From positions 10,537,323 to 10,601,322 of the forward strand of contig CM025856.1 of assembly GCA_003952965.2 (NCBI GenBank): DNA of 64,000 nucleotides, given 5' to 3'. Every line of letters begins with the position of its first letter. Within the stretch, counting starts at the first letter, position 1. Source of the DNA: Morella rubra (Eukaryota > Streptophyta > Magnoliopsida > Fagales > Myricaceae). A program made the translations under genes and the position numbers. This document shows, one piece after another, positions 24,602 to 35,699 of the stretch. A model generated the notes under the pieces. The model saw nothing but the letters and a program-made list of their open reading frames with translations, had not been told where the DNA came from and ran no database searches.

Positions 24602-27600
24602 ATGACAACTTCAAGCAACAACTCTTATGTTGAGGGACTCTCAACATTTAGACCTCTTTCCTTCAATAGAAGTGATTACTCCTATTGGAAAGCAAGGATG
24701 AAAATTTATTTTCAATCTATTGACTTTGATCTATGGCTTTGTATTTTAAATGGACCTCACTACCCTATAAAGCCGTAGGTGAGACAATTGTCTCTAAGCC
24801 CGAAAATGAGTATACCGATGACGACAAGAAGAAAATTTCTATAAATGCTAGAGCTATGAACATTCTTTATTATGCTTTAAAGAGAAGTGAATTCAATAGA
24901 ATATCTACTTGTGTTAGTGCAAAAGAAATTTGACATTCTTTAGAAATCACTCATGAAGATACAAACCAAGTGAAAGAATCTAAGATAAGCATGCTAGTTC
25001 ATAGCTATGAATTGTTTAAGATGAAACCAGAAGAAAACATTGGTGACATGCTTAATAGATTTACTAATATTGTAAATAATTTAAATGCTCTTGGAAAAGT
25101 GTACACTAACTCCGATTTGGTGAGAAAAGTTCTTAGATCACTACCAAAGACTTGGGAAGCCAAAGTCACCCTATTCAAGAAGCAAAGGACCTCACCAAAT
25201 TGCCTTTGGAAGAGCTTGTTGGATCCCTTATGACTCACGAAATCACCATGAAGGGACATGAGGAGGAAAGTTCAAAAAGGAGAAGCATAGCCTTGAAATC
25301 CTCTGTAGTTGAAATTGAAGAAGATAATGATGATAGTGGAGATGAGGATATTGCTCTCATGACAAGGAATTTTAGAAACTTCCTCAAGAGAAAGCAAGGA
25401 AGGAAGAACTTCAAAGATTTCAAGAGAGAAGAGCCAAAGAAGGAATACCCAAAGATGGACAACAAGAAGGACCACATCACTTGCTACAAGTGCAAGAAAC
25501 CCTGTCACATTAAGGCGGATTGCCCACTTCTCAAATATAAAAAGAAAGCTATGAAAGCTACTTGGGAAGATAGCAATTCAAGCTCCTCCGATGAAGAAGA
25601 TGAGGGAGAAATCGCAAACATGTGCTTCATGGCTCTAGAAGATGATGAGGTATATCTCTCGGATCTTGAAGATTCAAAACCTTCATATGATGAATTAGAA
25701 AATGCTTTTGATGAGTTATACATTACGTTTGAAAAGCTTAAACTCAAATACAATGTTTTGAAAAAGAAGCATTCACTAGCTACAAGTGACCTTGATTTCT
25801 TAAATATGAACAAGGAAATTTGAAGCTAGAGAATGAGGAATTGAAACTAAAAGTTTCAACTTTAGAAATTGAGAACAAAGCTTTCAAAGATAAGGTTACT
25901 CGTCAAAACACCATTCTTGAAAAATTCACTTAAGGAAGCAAAGCTTTGAGAACATTCTAAACAATCAAAGATGTGTTTTTGACAAAAGTGGTTTAGGCTA
26001 CAAGCCTTATAAAAATGAAAAATATTTCAAAAAATTCTTTGTCAAAGCTAAATCCTCAAATGAATCTCTTCATACTTGTAACTTTTGCAACAAGAATGGA
26101 CATCTAATATTTGATTGTCCTCTCAAGAAACTTGGGTGCAAAGCTCTTAGAAAGATATGGGTTCCAAAGGAACTATGGCTAACCCAAATGGACCCAAAAA
26201 AGGTTTGGGTACCAAAAGCTTCATCTTGATTTGTTTTGTAGGATTCAAGAAAAAAGAAATGCAATAGTTGTTCTTGGATAGTGGTTGTTCAAGACATATG
26301 ACCGGTGACCCATCAAGATTCTCAAGCCTATCAACCATCAAAGGTGGAAATGTAACATTTGGCGACAACTCCAAAGGGAAAATCATTGGTATAGGTAATA
26401 TTGGTGGTAACTCTCTTCCTTTAATTGAAAATGTCCTATTGGTTGATAAATTGAAGCATAACTTGCTTAGTATTAGTCAACTTTGTGATAAAGGTTATAG
26501 AGTTGTATTTGAATCTTCTCGATGCCTTATTGAAAATGTCATAGATGGAAAATTATTGTTTATTGGCCATAGAACTCAAATGTGTACAAGATTGACATTG
26601 ATCAAAATGCTTGTGTGGATAATTGTCTTGTGGTCAATATAAATGATAGTTGGCTATGGCATAGAAGATTGGGTCATGCAAGCATGCATCAAATTTTGAA
26701 AATCTCTAAGCATGATCTTGTGAATGGGCTACCTAAATTGAATTTTGAAAAAGACCAAGTTTGTGAAGCTTGTCAAATGGGAAAACAAGTGAAAACCTCT
26801 TTTAAATCCAAAAACTTCATTTCAACTAGTAGACCTCTACAATTACTTCATTTGGATTTATTTGGTCCATCAAGAATTCAAAGTCTTGTGGAAAGTCCTA
26901 TGCCTTTGTAATTGTGGATGACTACTCTAGGTTCACTTGATTTTGTTTTTAGCTTCAAAAGATGAAGCCATTCATGAGTTCATTAAATTCTCAAAAAGGG
27001 TGCAAAATGCAAAAGGATACACCATTGTGGCCATTAGAAGTGACCATGGTGGTGAATTCGTAAATGAAAAGTTTGAATCTTTTTATAGCATGAGCATAAT
27101 TTTTCAACACCTAGAACTCCTCAACAAAATGGTTGTTGAGAGAAAGAATAGAACTATTCAAGAGATGGCAAGAACTATTTTGAATGAAAATAAGTTACCA
27201 AAATATTTTTGGGCTGAGGCCGTCAACACCTCTTGCTATGTTTTGAATAGAGTATCTATGAGACCCACTTTGAAAAAACTCCTTATGAGCTTTGGAAAGA
27301 TAGAAAACCCAACATCCATTATTTCAAAGTTTTTGGTTGTAAATGCTTCATTTTAAATACCAAAGACAACCTTGGAAAATTTGATTCTAAAACCGATGTT
27401 GGAATTTTCTTGGATACTCTAATTCGAGTAAAGCTTATAGAGTTTATAACAAAAGGACTCTTTGTGTTGAAGAATCAATGCATATCACTTTTGATGAAAC
27501 TAATGGTCCGTTTGAGAAAAATGCAAGTGTAGATATTGAAGATATTGAGGGGAGATGGAAGAACTTGAGATCAAGGATAACCCCACTCAAAACAAGGAAG

Positions 27601-29262
27601 CTCAACCTCCAAGTGAAGAAATTATTCAACCGTTGCAAGGAGAAGGTACTTCACAAGAACTCCCTAAAGAATGGAGGTATGCTACTAGTCACCCTCAAGA
27701 GTTAATTATTGGTGATCCCTCTCATGGAACTAGAACTAGAGCTTCACTTAGAAATATTTGTAATCATCTTGCATTTGTGTCTCAAATTGAACCTAAGACT
27801 TTTCTTGAAGCCGAAAACGACGAAAGTTGGATTTTGGCAATGCAAGAAGAGTTAAACCAATTTGAGAGAAATCAAGTTTGGGAACTTGTCCCTAGACCCA
27901 AGGATCAAACCATTATTGGCACAAAATGGGTCTTTAGGAACAAGGTTGATGAGCACGGTACTATTGTTAGAAACAAAGCTAGATTGGTTGCTAAAGGCTA
28001 TAATCAAGAAGAAGGGATTGATTATGATGAAACATATGCAACCGTAGCACGTTTGGAATCCATTAGAATGCTTTTGGCCTTTGCTTGCTATAAAAATTTT
28101 ATGCTTTATCAAATGGATGTGAAAAGTGCTTTCTTGAATGGATTTATCATGGAATAAGTCTATGTAGAACAACCACAATGTTTTTAAAATGAAGCTTATC
28201 TAAATTTTGTTTTCAAATTAAAAAAGGCTTTGTATGGACTAAAACAAGCTCCTAGAGCTTGGTATGATAGACTTAAAACTTTCCTTGTTGAAAAAGGTTT
28301 TTCCATAGGTAAAGTTGACACAACACTTTTCACCAAGTCCAAAAACAATGATATCATAATTGTGCAAATTTATGTGGATGACATCATATTCGGTGCTACT
28401 AATGATCTCTTTGTCAAGAATTTTCCAAATTTATGCATGAAGAGTTTGAGATGAGTATGATGGGTGAGCTCAATTTCTTCCTTGGACTACAAATCAAGCA
28501 ATCCAAAGAAGGAATCTTCATAAACCAAGCCAAGTATATAAAGGATCTACTCAAACGCTTTGGAATGGAGAACTTGAAAGTGGCGAAAACACCAATGAGC
28601 ACATCGCTAAAGCTTGATGTGGATGAAAAAGGTAAAAAGGTGGACATCACCAAATATAGAGGTATGATTGGAGCTCTCCTCTATTTGACGCTAGTAGGCC
28701 GGATATTATGTTTAGTGTGTGTTTATGTGCTAGATTCCAAGCATGTCCTAAAGAATCTCATTTTTGTGCCGTAAAAAGAATTTTTCGATATCTTTTGGGT
28801 ACTACTGACCTAGGACTTTGGTATCCTAGAGACACTCACATGAACCTAGTAAGCTATTCCGATGCTGACTTTGCCGGGTGCAAAGTCGAGAGAAAAAGTA
28901 CTAGTGGTACTTGTCATTTCCTAGGATCATCTTTAGTTTCTTGGAGTAGCAAAAAACAAAACTCGGTTGCTTTATCAACAACCGAAGCGGAATACATAGC
29001 GGCTGGTAGTTGTTGTGCTCAAGTGTTGTGGATGAAACAAACTCTCAAAGATTTTGGACTGAAGTTTGAGAGTATACCCATCAAATGTGATAACACTAGT
29101 GCTATCAACTTGTCTAAGAATCCCATCCAACATTTAAGGACTAAACACATTGACGTGAGATATCGTTTTCTAAGAGATCATATTCAAAAAGGTGACATCT
29201 CACTTGATTTCATTAGTACTGAGCATCAACTAGCTGATATTTTCACAAAACCCTTTAATTAA
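24602..29262 (+). pseudogene. gag-pol region of Copia element 2
   Basis: gag with a CCHC knuckle near 25480-25520 (CYKCKKPCHIKADC) and a second Cys/His knuckle near 26075-26115; protease LDSGCSRHMTG near 26268; integrase near 26660-27350; reverse transcriptase with FLNGF near 28130 and YVDDI near 28372; RNase H with DADFAGC near 28860 and a final LADIFTKPF. The two-knuckle gag with KVWVPK-type linkers before the protease fits Sirevirus. Fossil, broken. Confidence 0.88.
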
Positions 29263-29463
29263 GAACCAGAAAATGATGATTTAATTTTTTTTAGATGTTG
29301 CTCTTTGATAATTTTATTGATTTCCATGGTTTTCATTGTTTTGATGTTTTAAACATGTTTAGAATGTCCTTATATATTGTTACATGTTTGACATTCATCA
29401 AATGCATCATTCCATTTCATTTTTGGGCATTAAAACCTTATTTTTCAAAGGCTGTTCTCTGTA

Positions 29464-29613
29464 GTGGTCGACCGTGTGGAACCGCTACACGAAGCGGTCG
29501 ACCGGTTAGTAGAACTGTTCTACCAAGCGGTCGATGGTCATGAACCGCTATACCAAGCAGTTGACCGCCTCGTCGAGCCTATATATACTGCAGTTCACAT
29601 TTTGGTCGACCGC
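29464..29613. repeat. GGTCGACCG palindromes and TATA-like site upstream of env-like region, element 2
   Basis: Five GGTCGACCG-type palindromes, three of them with an exact GGTCGACCG core, lie between pol and the env-like region. CCTATATATAC at 29578-29588 stands among them, recalling CCTATATAAAG in the 3' LTR (32016-32026), which also follows such palindromes. Confidence 0.8.
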
Positions 29614-29867
29614 TCCCTCTCCTATCGTGAACCGCTTCTCCTCTTTCGCCCAAACCCTCTCAAATCCTTCCTAAAACACCATAAGCTATCCTATAATCCA
29701 TCCCAATCATTTCAGACCATCAAATTCGGCCTAAACCCTCTCTTTTTGTGTGGATTTACATCAAAATCCATCAAGCATTTACTTTTTAGGATTTTGGCCC
29801 CCTTTGAAACCTAACCCTAGATTTCCACATTTCAGCCCTTTTCCTCTCATTTTTGCTCTCAATCATC

Positions 29868-31044
29868 ATGCCAAGGACAAAGCATGCTGCCATGGTTGGA
29901 AATGAGCGAGCTGGATCATCTCGTTCTTCAGCGGATCATTCGGGTGAGCCTGATTATTTTTTTTGTAATCCTAAATGTGCTGAGAAGTTTTACAATGACT
30001 TTTCAAAGAGAAAAGTCATGTTGGGAAGGAAAGTGAATGTAGAATCACTTTCGGATTTTGAGATTGAGCGTCCATTTGTGAAGCAGGGTTGGAGGAATTT
30101 GTTGGATATGGGTACCGAAGTGTTTCCCAAATATGTTAGGCTTTTCTTTGCTAATTTGACTGTTGGGTGGGAAGCTGGAGGTTGTTCGTGAAGAGTAATT
30201 TATTATTTTAAATGAAGTTATTCTCGGTGATATTTTGGGTATCCCACATGTCGGGATTCGGGCTTATGAGTTTAAAACTTGGCCTGTGTGTAAAGGCTTT
30301 GATTATGGAGAAGCCCTAGTTTACCTCCTAGGTAATGGTGTGGCAGAAGATGCACCTAGGAAAATCCATGCCAACCAATTACCATTCGTTCGAGGTTACT
30401 TCATTTGATTTGCACCCATAACCTAATTCCTCGGGGTGGACACCGAGAGGAGGTGACTTTTATGGATGTCTTCGTGATTGAGTGTTTTCTGAAAGAGAAA
30501 AAGTTCAACCTCCCTTATATTATGCTCAAACATATGGAAGCAGCATGTGAGTCTAAAAAGAATCTCCCATATGGCTTCCTGTTTACCAGATATTTTGATA
30601 TTTGGGGGTTGCACTCAGTTCTCGAGAGCGAGACACTTTGACCAAGTGTGAACAATTTGACACTGCGGTCCTAACCCAGATGAGTTATAGAAGGACTTCC
30701 AAAAATACTTGGGTGCCAAAGCGTCAGGGTAGTGATGAGGATGAGGATGTTGATGAGGATGTGGCTGAGGCTGAGGATGAGCTTGAGGGTGAGGAGGTGA
30801 ATGCTGAGGCATGGAGTTTGATATCGATGCTGATCTGCTGATGATCCTCCCATTATTCCTTCACCTACCAGAGTTTCTGACCCTACCTCTTCCTTTGATA
30901 CTCAATTCGTTGCTTTCGAGGTGAGGATGACTGCTATGCATGAGGCATAGAAGAAGTTCTTCAGGAGAGTTTACTTCTATGCAAGAGGAGCAGAGGCAGT
31001 TCTTTGCAGAGATGAAGACTTTTATGGCCCGCTTTCCTCCTCCA
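29868..31044 (+). pseudogene. env-like / plant-transposon-protein region of Copia element 2
   Basis: Extra coding region after pol. The first part (29868-30191) has the NPKCAEKFYNDFSKRKVMLG type of sequence known from plant transposon-associated proteins. The middle resembles the same class (YIMLKHMEAACESKKNLPYG, near 30515). The end is acidic with Asp/Glu repeats near 30740-30800. Position and content agree with the env-like region of element 1. Fossil, broken. Confidence 0.65.
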
Positions 31045-31153
31045 TGATTTTCATAGCATATGCATTTCATTTTGCTTATTTATTTTTCTTTGCTTTTGTA
31101 CTTTTCTTTACTTATGTATTTTTCTTTCTTTATGTATTCCTTTTTATGATGAC

Positions 31154-31393
31154 AAAGGGGGAGAGAATAGTCTCTTTTTGTATCTTTGCACCCCTTTGAA
31201 ACTTTGATGTACTGCTTCAATGATATGAAAGCTCTTTATTATTCATATGCAATCTTTCATATTATATGCTAACATTTTGTCATTGAGGTATTAAAATGTT
31301 TAAAACCCCACATCAAAGTACAAAAATTAGGGGGAGACAAGATCAACAAAAGAAGATCAATTAATTTATTGTCATCATCAAAAATGGGGAGAT
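31154..31393 (+). other. Three polypurine-like tracts before 3' LTR of Copia element 2
   Basis: AAAGGGGGAGAG at 31154, AGGGGGAGA at 31329 and AAAATGGGGAGAT at 31381-31393, the last abutting the LTR. Multiplied polypurine signatures are a reported Sirevirus feature. Confidence 0.75.
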
Positions 31394-32637
31394 TGTTGGC
31401 TTTTAGTCACAATCAATATTTTGATGATAACAATAGAAGTAATTGAGATGTGAAGCAAAGCGAATCCAAAATGAGCACGAAGCGATCAAGCAACATCCCT
31501 TCAATGGAAGTGCTCTTAAAGTGAAGACTCAAGATGCTAGGGTAATCTTTGTAACTCTAAGACTTCATCTTTAACAAGGATTTGAACCACACACTTGCAT
31601 ATTTCTTCAAAACTTGCATGAAATGTTTTACCTCTTGTTTTGAAGATTTTAAAAATGTTTTAAATGGCTTTAAAATATCCCAATTAAACTCCAAACCTTT
31701 TATATACTTTTGGGAAGTTAGTCTTTAAAATTGGATATTTTAAGTTGGTCAAAATCGTGTTTTAAAACAACAGATCATTTGCTTAAGTTGAAGAGGTTGA
31801 CTGGCTGGTGAAGTGGTCGACCGGTCTTCGACTGCTTGGTATAGCAGTCGACCGGTTAGTTTGAAAAGTGAAGAAAAGAGCCGTTCTGACCTCTGACATT
31901 ATGACTGTTGGGTAACGTAAACTACAGCGGTCTATCGGCTTATGTAGCGGTCGACCGGTTCGTCGTGTTTTTTTACAGCTCGACTCCCAACGGCTATTTT
32001 ATTTTTCTTATGAGGCCTATATAAAGCCATTCTACACCTTTTAAAAGTTGTTGAACGACCAAAATCATTTTACTAAGGCTAAGAGTGATCTAAAACCTTT
32101 CAATCCTTGTTCAAACATCATTCACACATAATCATTACTTTCACATCCTTGTTATTGTGTGAAGCCTAAGAGATAGAAATTTCTCATTGTAACATCTATT
32201 CCATCAAGGGAGTTTTTAGTGGGCATTTTCGTTTATCCCTATACACTTTTAAGAGAGTGATTCTCTTGTTTCCTTTTGGTGAGGGTTGTTCATCAAAAGA
32301 AGGAGTTTGGAGAGGTTTGTTTTCAAACTCGTTCTTGAGGAACCTCATGGCTTGGTAAAGGAGCTTGAGGGGTGGATGTAGGCGGTTTGCCGAACCACCT
32401 AAAAATCTTGTGTTTGCTTCTCTTCCCTTATCTCCTTACATTGTGCTACTAGTTTCTTGTTCTAAGTTTAATTTCTCTATTTGAGTTGCAATATATATTT
32501 TTGTGTTTAATCTTTTATTGCAATCATTTCTCTTTGTGAGACTTGTAGCTAGCAAACACTTTCTAAAGGGTGAGTTTCGAAAAAGTTTTGAAACCCAATT
32601 CATCCCCTTTTGGATTGCCTTAATCCTAGGATTTACA
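31394..32637 (+). repeat. 3' LTR of Copia element 2
   Basis: 1,244 bp, TGTTGG to TTTACA. GGTCGACCG-type palindromes at about 31796-31960 lie upstream of a TATA-like CCTATATAAAG at 32016-32026. It lacks the MITE seen in the 5' LTR. Confidence 0.93.
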
Positions 32638-33475
32638 ACGGGTAGGCCAAAGTGTAACCTACACTCAAAGGTTTCTTAAACTTTAATGAAATGGGTGAAT
32701 AAACAATAACTCTCAAAGCCAAATTAACAAAACAAACCTCAATGAATGGCTACAAGACAAGATCTAATGATGATGACAGCAATACAGACCAGATCTTCTT
32801 GAAAAATGTGCAGCCTTTTTCTTTTGTGTTTTTTTCTCTCTTTTTGAAAGCTTGGTCAGCAAAGATGATGTAGGGAGACAAAAAGTGTGCAAAGTCTTCT
32901 TTTCTCTCTCCATAAGGTTTCCTTTATATGTCTTCAGTCTTAAGGAGTCCAAAGGGCCTTTTTGAAATGTTGGAGAGGTGCCTTAAGTGCCACATCGTCT
33001 TGATTCGCGTGCTGAGTGTCATTTTTTAACAACATTATTCCTGCAATATGTGTTGACATATATATGCCTATGTGTCGACAACTTCATTGAGTTTGGAACT
33101 TGCTTGCAGGTGCCTATAGCATGTGTCGACACTTCTTTTACCATGTGTCAACACCATCTTCCCCCCATGTGTTGACAATTTGCTTCCTATGTGTCGATAC
33201 CTTCTTGGCAGTTGGAGTTTTTCAATACTTTTTGATTTCCAATCTTTTTCAATTCAACACGAAAACTCCTACAATTAAAAATATCATAGTTTAGGTGCAA
33301 GCCATGGTGTTTAAATCAAATGTAGGGCATAATGAATTAACGATAATGATTAAATACAATTGAGTACTCTTAATTGAATAGTGGATTGACAACCACATAT
33401 CCTAAAAATGCTCCAAAGCGTTTTGCCATTTGTTATCATCAAAATATATAGCTCAAAATCAGCCTTGGGCTAACA
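32638..33475 (-). repeat. 5' LTR of Copia element 1, right part
   Basis: Continues the LTR broken at 23019 and matches 14570-15511, including GTGTCGACAC-type palindromes near 33045-33205. Ends CTAACA at 33475. Confidence 0.88.
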
Positions 33476-33778
33476 GTGGTACTGTAGCTTTCGGTTGACC
33501 GCTATTAAAAGCTCATAGACCGATATAAAATGCACGGTTTAAAAAATATATAAGTGTGTGTTTCAATTCCTTGTGAAAAGTGAAATTAAGAGTTACAAGA
33601 TTATACCCTATAGTCTTGAATCTTCACTTTTGAGCTCCTTGTATCTTATTGATCTTCAAACTTCTTGTTTTTGGCTCTTTGATAAAAATGTCTTTGTCTT
33701 TGAAGATGTTATTTTGTAAACTTAATCTATTTATTGAAATAATCAAAATATCGATTGTGAACAAAAGCCAATAACCTT

Positions 33779-35585
33779 TCGATTACGAGAGTCTTGACAC
33801 TTTACATTTTAATTTGAACGAAAATTGATTTATGGTATGCAAAATAATAGTTTTATCCCTATATATATATATATATTAACAATGATCATTTTGAGAGTAA
33901 ACTCATAATTTCGAGTTAAAAAATAAATTGAGCCTCTAGAAAACAAACAAGAGAAACGAGCAGGAAGCAAAATTAGGGCTTTGTGGGTGTAGTTGCAAAT
34001 ATTTAGAGAAAATTCGAGATTTTGGGTTGGGGATTTGGGAATCTCGAAATCACCGGAGCCTGTAAACCCAAAACAATTTGTGAAAAAAAGTTTTAAATAG
34101 GAGCAGAAAATGAATACAGTGTCACTAAAAACAGAGCCAATTAGAGGTAGGCAAAAATTCCAATAAGAACTGAAATTTCTAGTTCCGATTCCAAGATATA
34201 GCGTAATCGAAACCATAAGTCATTTTTAGTAATTTTCGAAATTGGAACAGAACTGATTTACCGGAATTTCTGGTTTTTTTTTTTTTTGAAAAAAAAGGGT
34301 TCAAAATAAAGTATAACATATGAAATTTGTTTAAATGTTTATTTTATAATATAGATTTTGGATGAATTTTTACATTGTTAATTTATGATGAATAAATGAA
34401 CAATCTTCAAAAATTTTGACCCAAAAAAATATTTTGGACCCATTAATGCCCCAAATAAATATTTCCAAAAAACCCACTTGCTAAATCAAAATTTCTGGTT
34501 CCAATTCTATTCCAGTTTTATTATGGTAAAATAGTGGAACGGTACCGAAACAAAAAAATAGTATTCCGGTAAGTGCCGGAACGAAACCAGAATTAATCAT
34601 TTTAGTTCCATTCGTTCAGATACCCCTTAAAGCCAATATTTTAGCACTTAGCTGCAAATATTCATCCATCTCTAATCTATTTCCTCCTACCCGTATTTGC
34701 TTGGGGGAAAAAAGAATTAAAAAATTTCAGCATTTCAGTTGTAAGTATAAATATTATTTGACATGGGCAGTTATGAGGAGAAGTAAAGTTGTACTAATAT
34801 ATATGAGAATCTCGTAGATCAAAATTTATTTATTTTTTTAATTAGTGACCAAATTGATTTTTATTTTTTAATCTCAATCATCAAAGTTTAGTTTTTATTA
34901 TATATTTTTTTACTGATACGAGTTTGACCATTAACTGAATGGATGAAGAGATTTTTTTTTTTTTCATATGCAATCAAAGAGTTAAAATTTTATGTTTTGA
35001 TACTCAATGATGTATTTTAAAATTAGTATAAAATTTAAGGATAAAACAATTTTACTTTTTTATCCTAAAAAATAAAAAGCAATGCTGTAAAGTATGGTAC
35101 TATTATTGTAAATAGAGCTGAATACTCATGCTGTCAGGCTCGAGTTGTCTCCTAGGGCACCAATTCTATAATTTGGGCTAATAATTTAGGTACCAATAAT
35201 TGTTTGCGTATTGACCCTTCACACACGGTGAGACTATGACCCTTGTTAGGGGAGTGAAAAAATTCGGGCGGATGCCAAAATTGCCCGGAATTCCGATAAC
35301 CATTACCAGTTTCGGTTGGCGAAATTCATCATTTATCAGACCCAGTAGAGAGAGTTAATATCAAAACAACATCGTTTTTGAGAGATTAATTTATAGTGTT
35401 TGGATGTAAAATTTTAATAAAAATTTTGTGTTGGTGTTAAAAAAGAGGTGATATTGAAATTGTGAATGAGAGATAAAAGTAAAAATAAAATTTTGACGTG
35501 TATTTGTAAAAGTAAAATTTTAATAAAATTTTGTTAAAATTTTTGATATACAACGCTAAAACATTGGTTTTGGAGATAGGAAATG
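33779..35585. other. AT-rich DNA without recognisable gene
   Basis: No coding sequence is seen. It has a TA repeat near 33860-33875, a poly-T/A tract near 34275 and a segment at 34150-34620 rich in repeated near-copies of GGAATTTCTGGTT and GGAACGG. This looks like decayed repeat DNA of unknown family. A MITE candidate is at 35392-35560. Confidence 0.4.
35392..35560. mobile_element. Possible MITE with imperfect terminal inverted repeats
   Basis: The left end (GTGTTTGGATGTAAAATTTT) and the reverse complement of the right end (GCGTTGTATATCAAAAATTT) align imperfectly over about 35 bp. Both are followed by AT-rich stretches. The size fits a MITE. Target duplication is unclear. Confidence 0.35.
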
Positions 35586-35699
35586 ACTCTGACCTCTATG
35601 GTTTTCTCTGACAGGTTTTTCTCTCTTCCCTTGTTGACCTCTATGGTCCCCATTTTTTCCTTTTCCGTCCTTGACTCCCTCTGCCACTTTTTGCCCTTT

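Larger units (their letters stand above)
23020..32637 (+). mobile_element. Copia element 2, Sirevirus-type with env-like region, plus strand
   Basis: 9,618 bp inserted in the 5' LTR of element 1, with target duplication ACGGG at 23015-23019 and 32638-32642. 5' LTR 23020-24547, primer-binding site ATTGGTATTAGAGC from 24548, gag from 24602, protease about 26265, integrase about 26660-27350, reverse transcriptase about 27800-28460, RNase H to 29262, palindrome/TATA spacer 29464-29613, env-like region 29868-31044, three polypurine-like tracts, 3' LTR 31394-32637. LTRs differ by about 5% over the first 260 bp by eye; at an assumed 1e-8 changes per site per year that is roughly 2-3 million years. 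Fossil, broken, on the order of ten breaks. Confidence 0.92.
14129..33475 (-). mobile_element. Copia element 1, Sirevirus-type with env-like region, minus strand
   Basis: The 3' LTR is 14129-15511. The 5' LTR is 22586-33475, interrupted by Copia element 2. Target duplication GCGGT/GTGGT lies at 14124-14128 and 33476-33480. Reading leftward: primer-binding site complementary to initiator tRNA-Met (TGGTATCAGAGC) just below 22586; gag with zinc knuckle about 22550-21430; protease about 21350; integrase about 20990-20060; reverse transcriptase about 19800-18950; RNase H to about 18235; palindrome-rich spacer; env-like region 17572-16060; three polypurine-like tracts; 3' LTR. LTR divergence is about 5% over a 195-bp sample, suggesting a few million years. 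Fossil, broken, more than ten breaks. Confidence 0.85.
13323..33773 (-). mobile_element. Outer solo LTR, Sirevirus-type Copia, split by nested insertions
   Basis: LTR arms at 13323-14128 and 33476-33773 together make about 1.1 kb. The minus-strand LTR start (near 33773) and end (near 13323) resemble the start and end of the LTR at 23020-24547. Flanks are GCCTT (13318-13322) and ACCTT (33774-33778), a 5-bp target duplication with one change. No primer-binding site or polypurine tract flanks it, so it is a solo LTR. A TATA-like CCTATATAAGG (minus strand) is at 13991-14001. It is the oldest layer of the nest. Confidence 0.75.
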
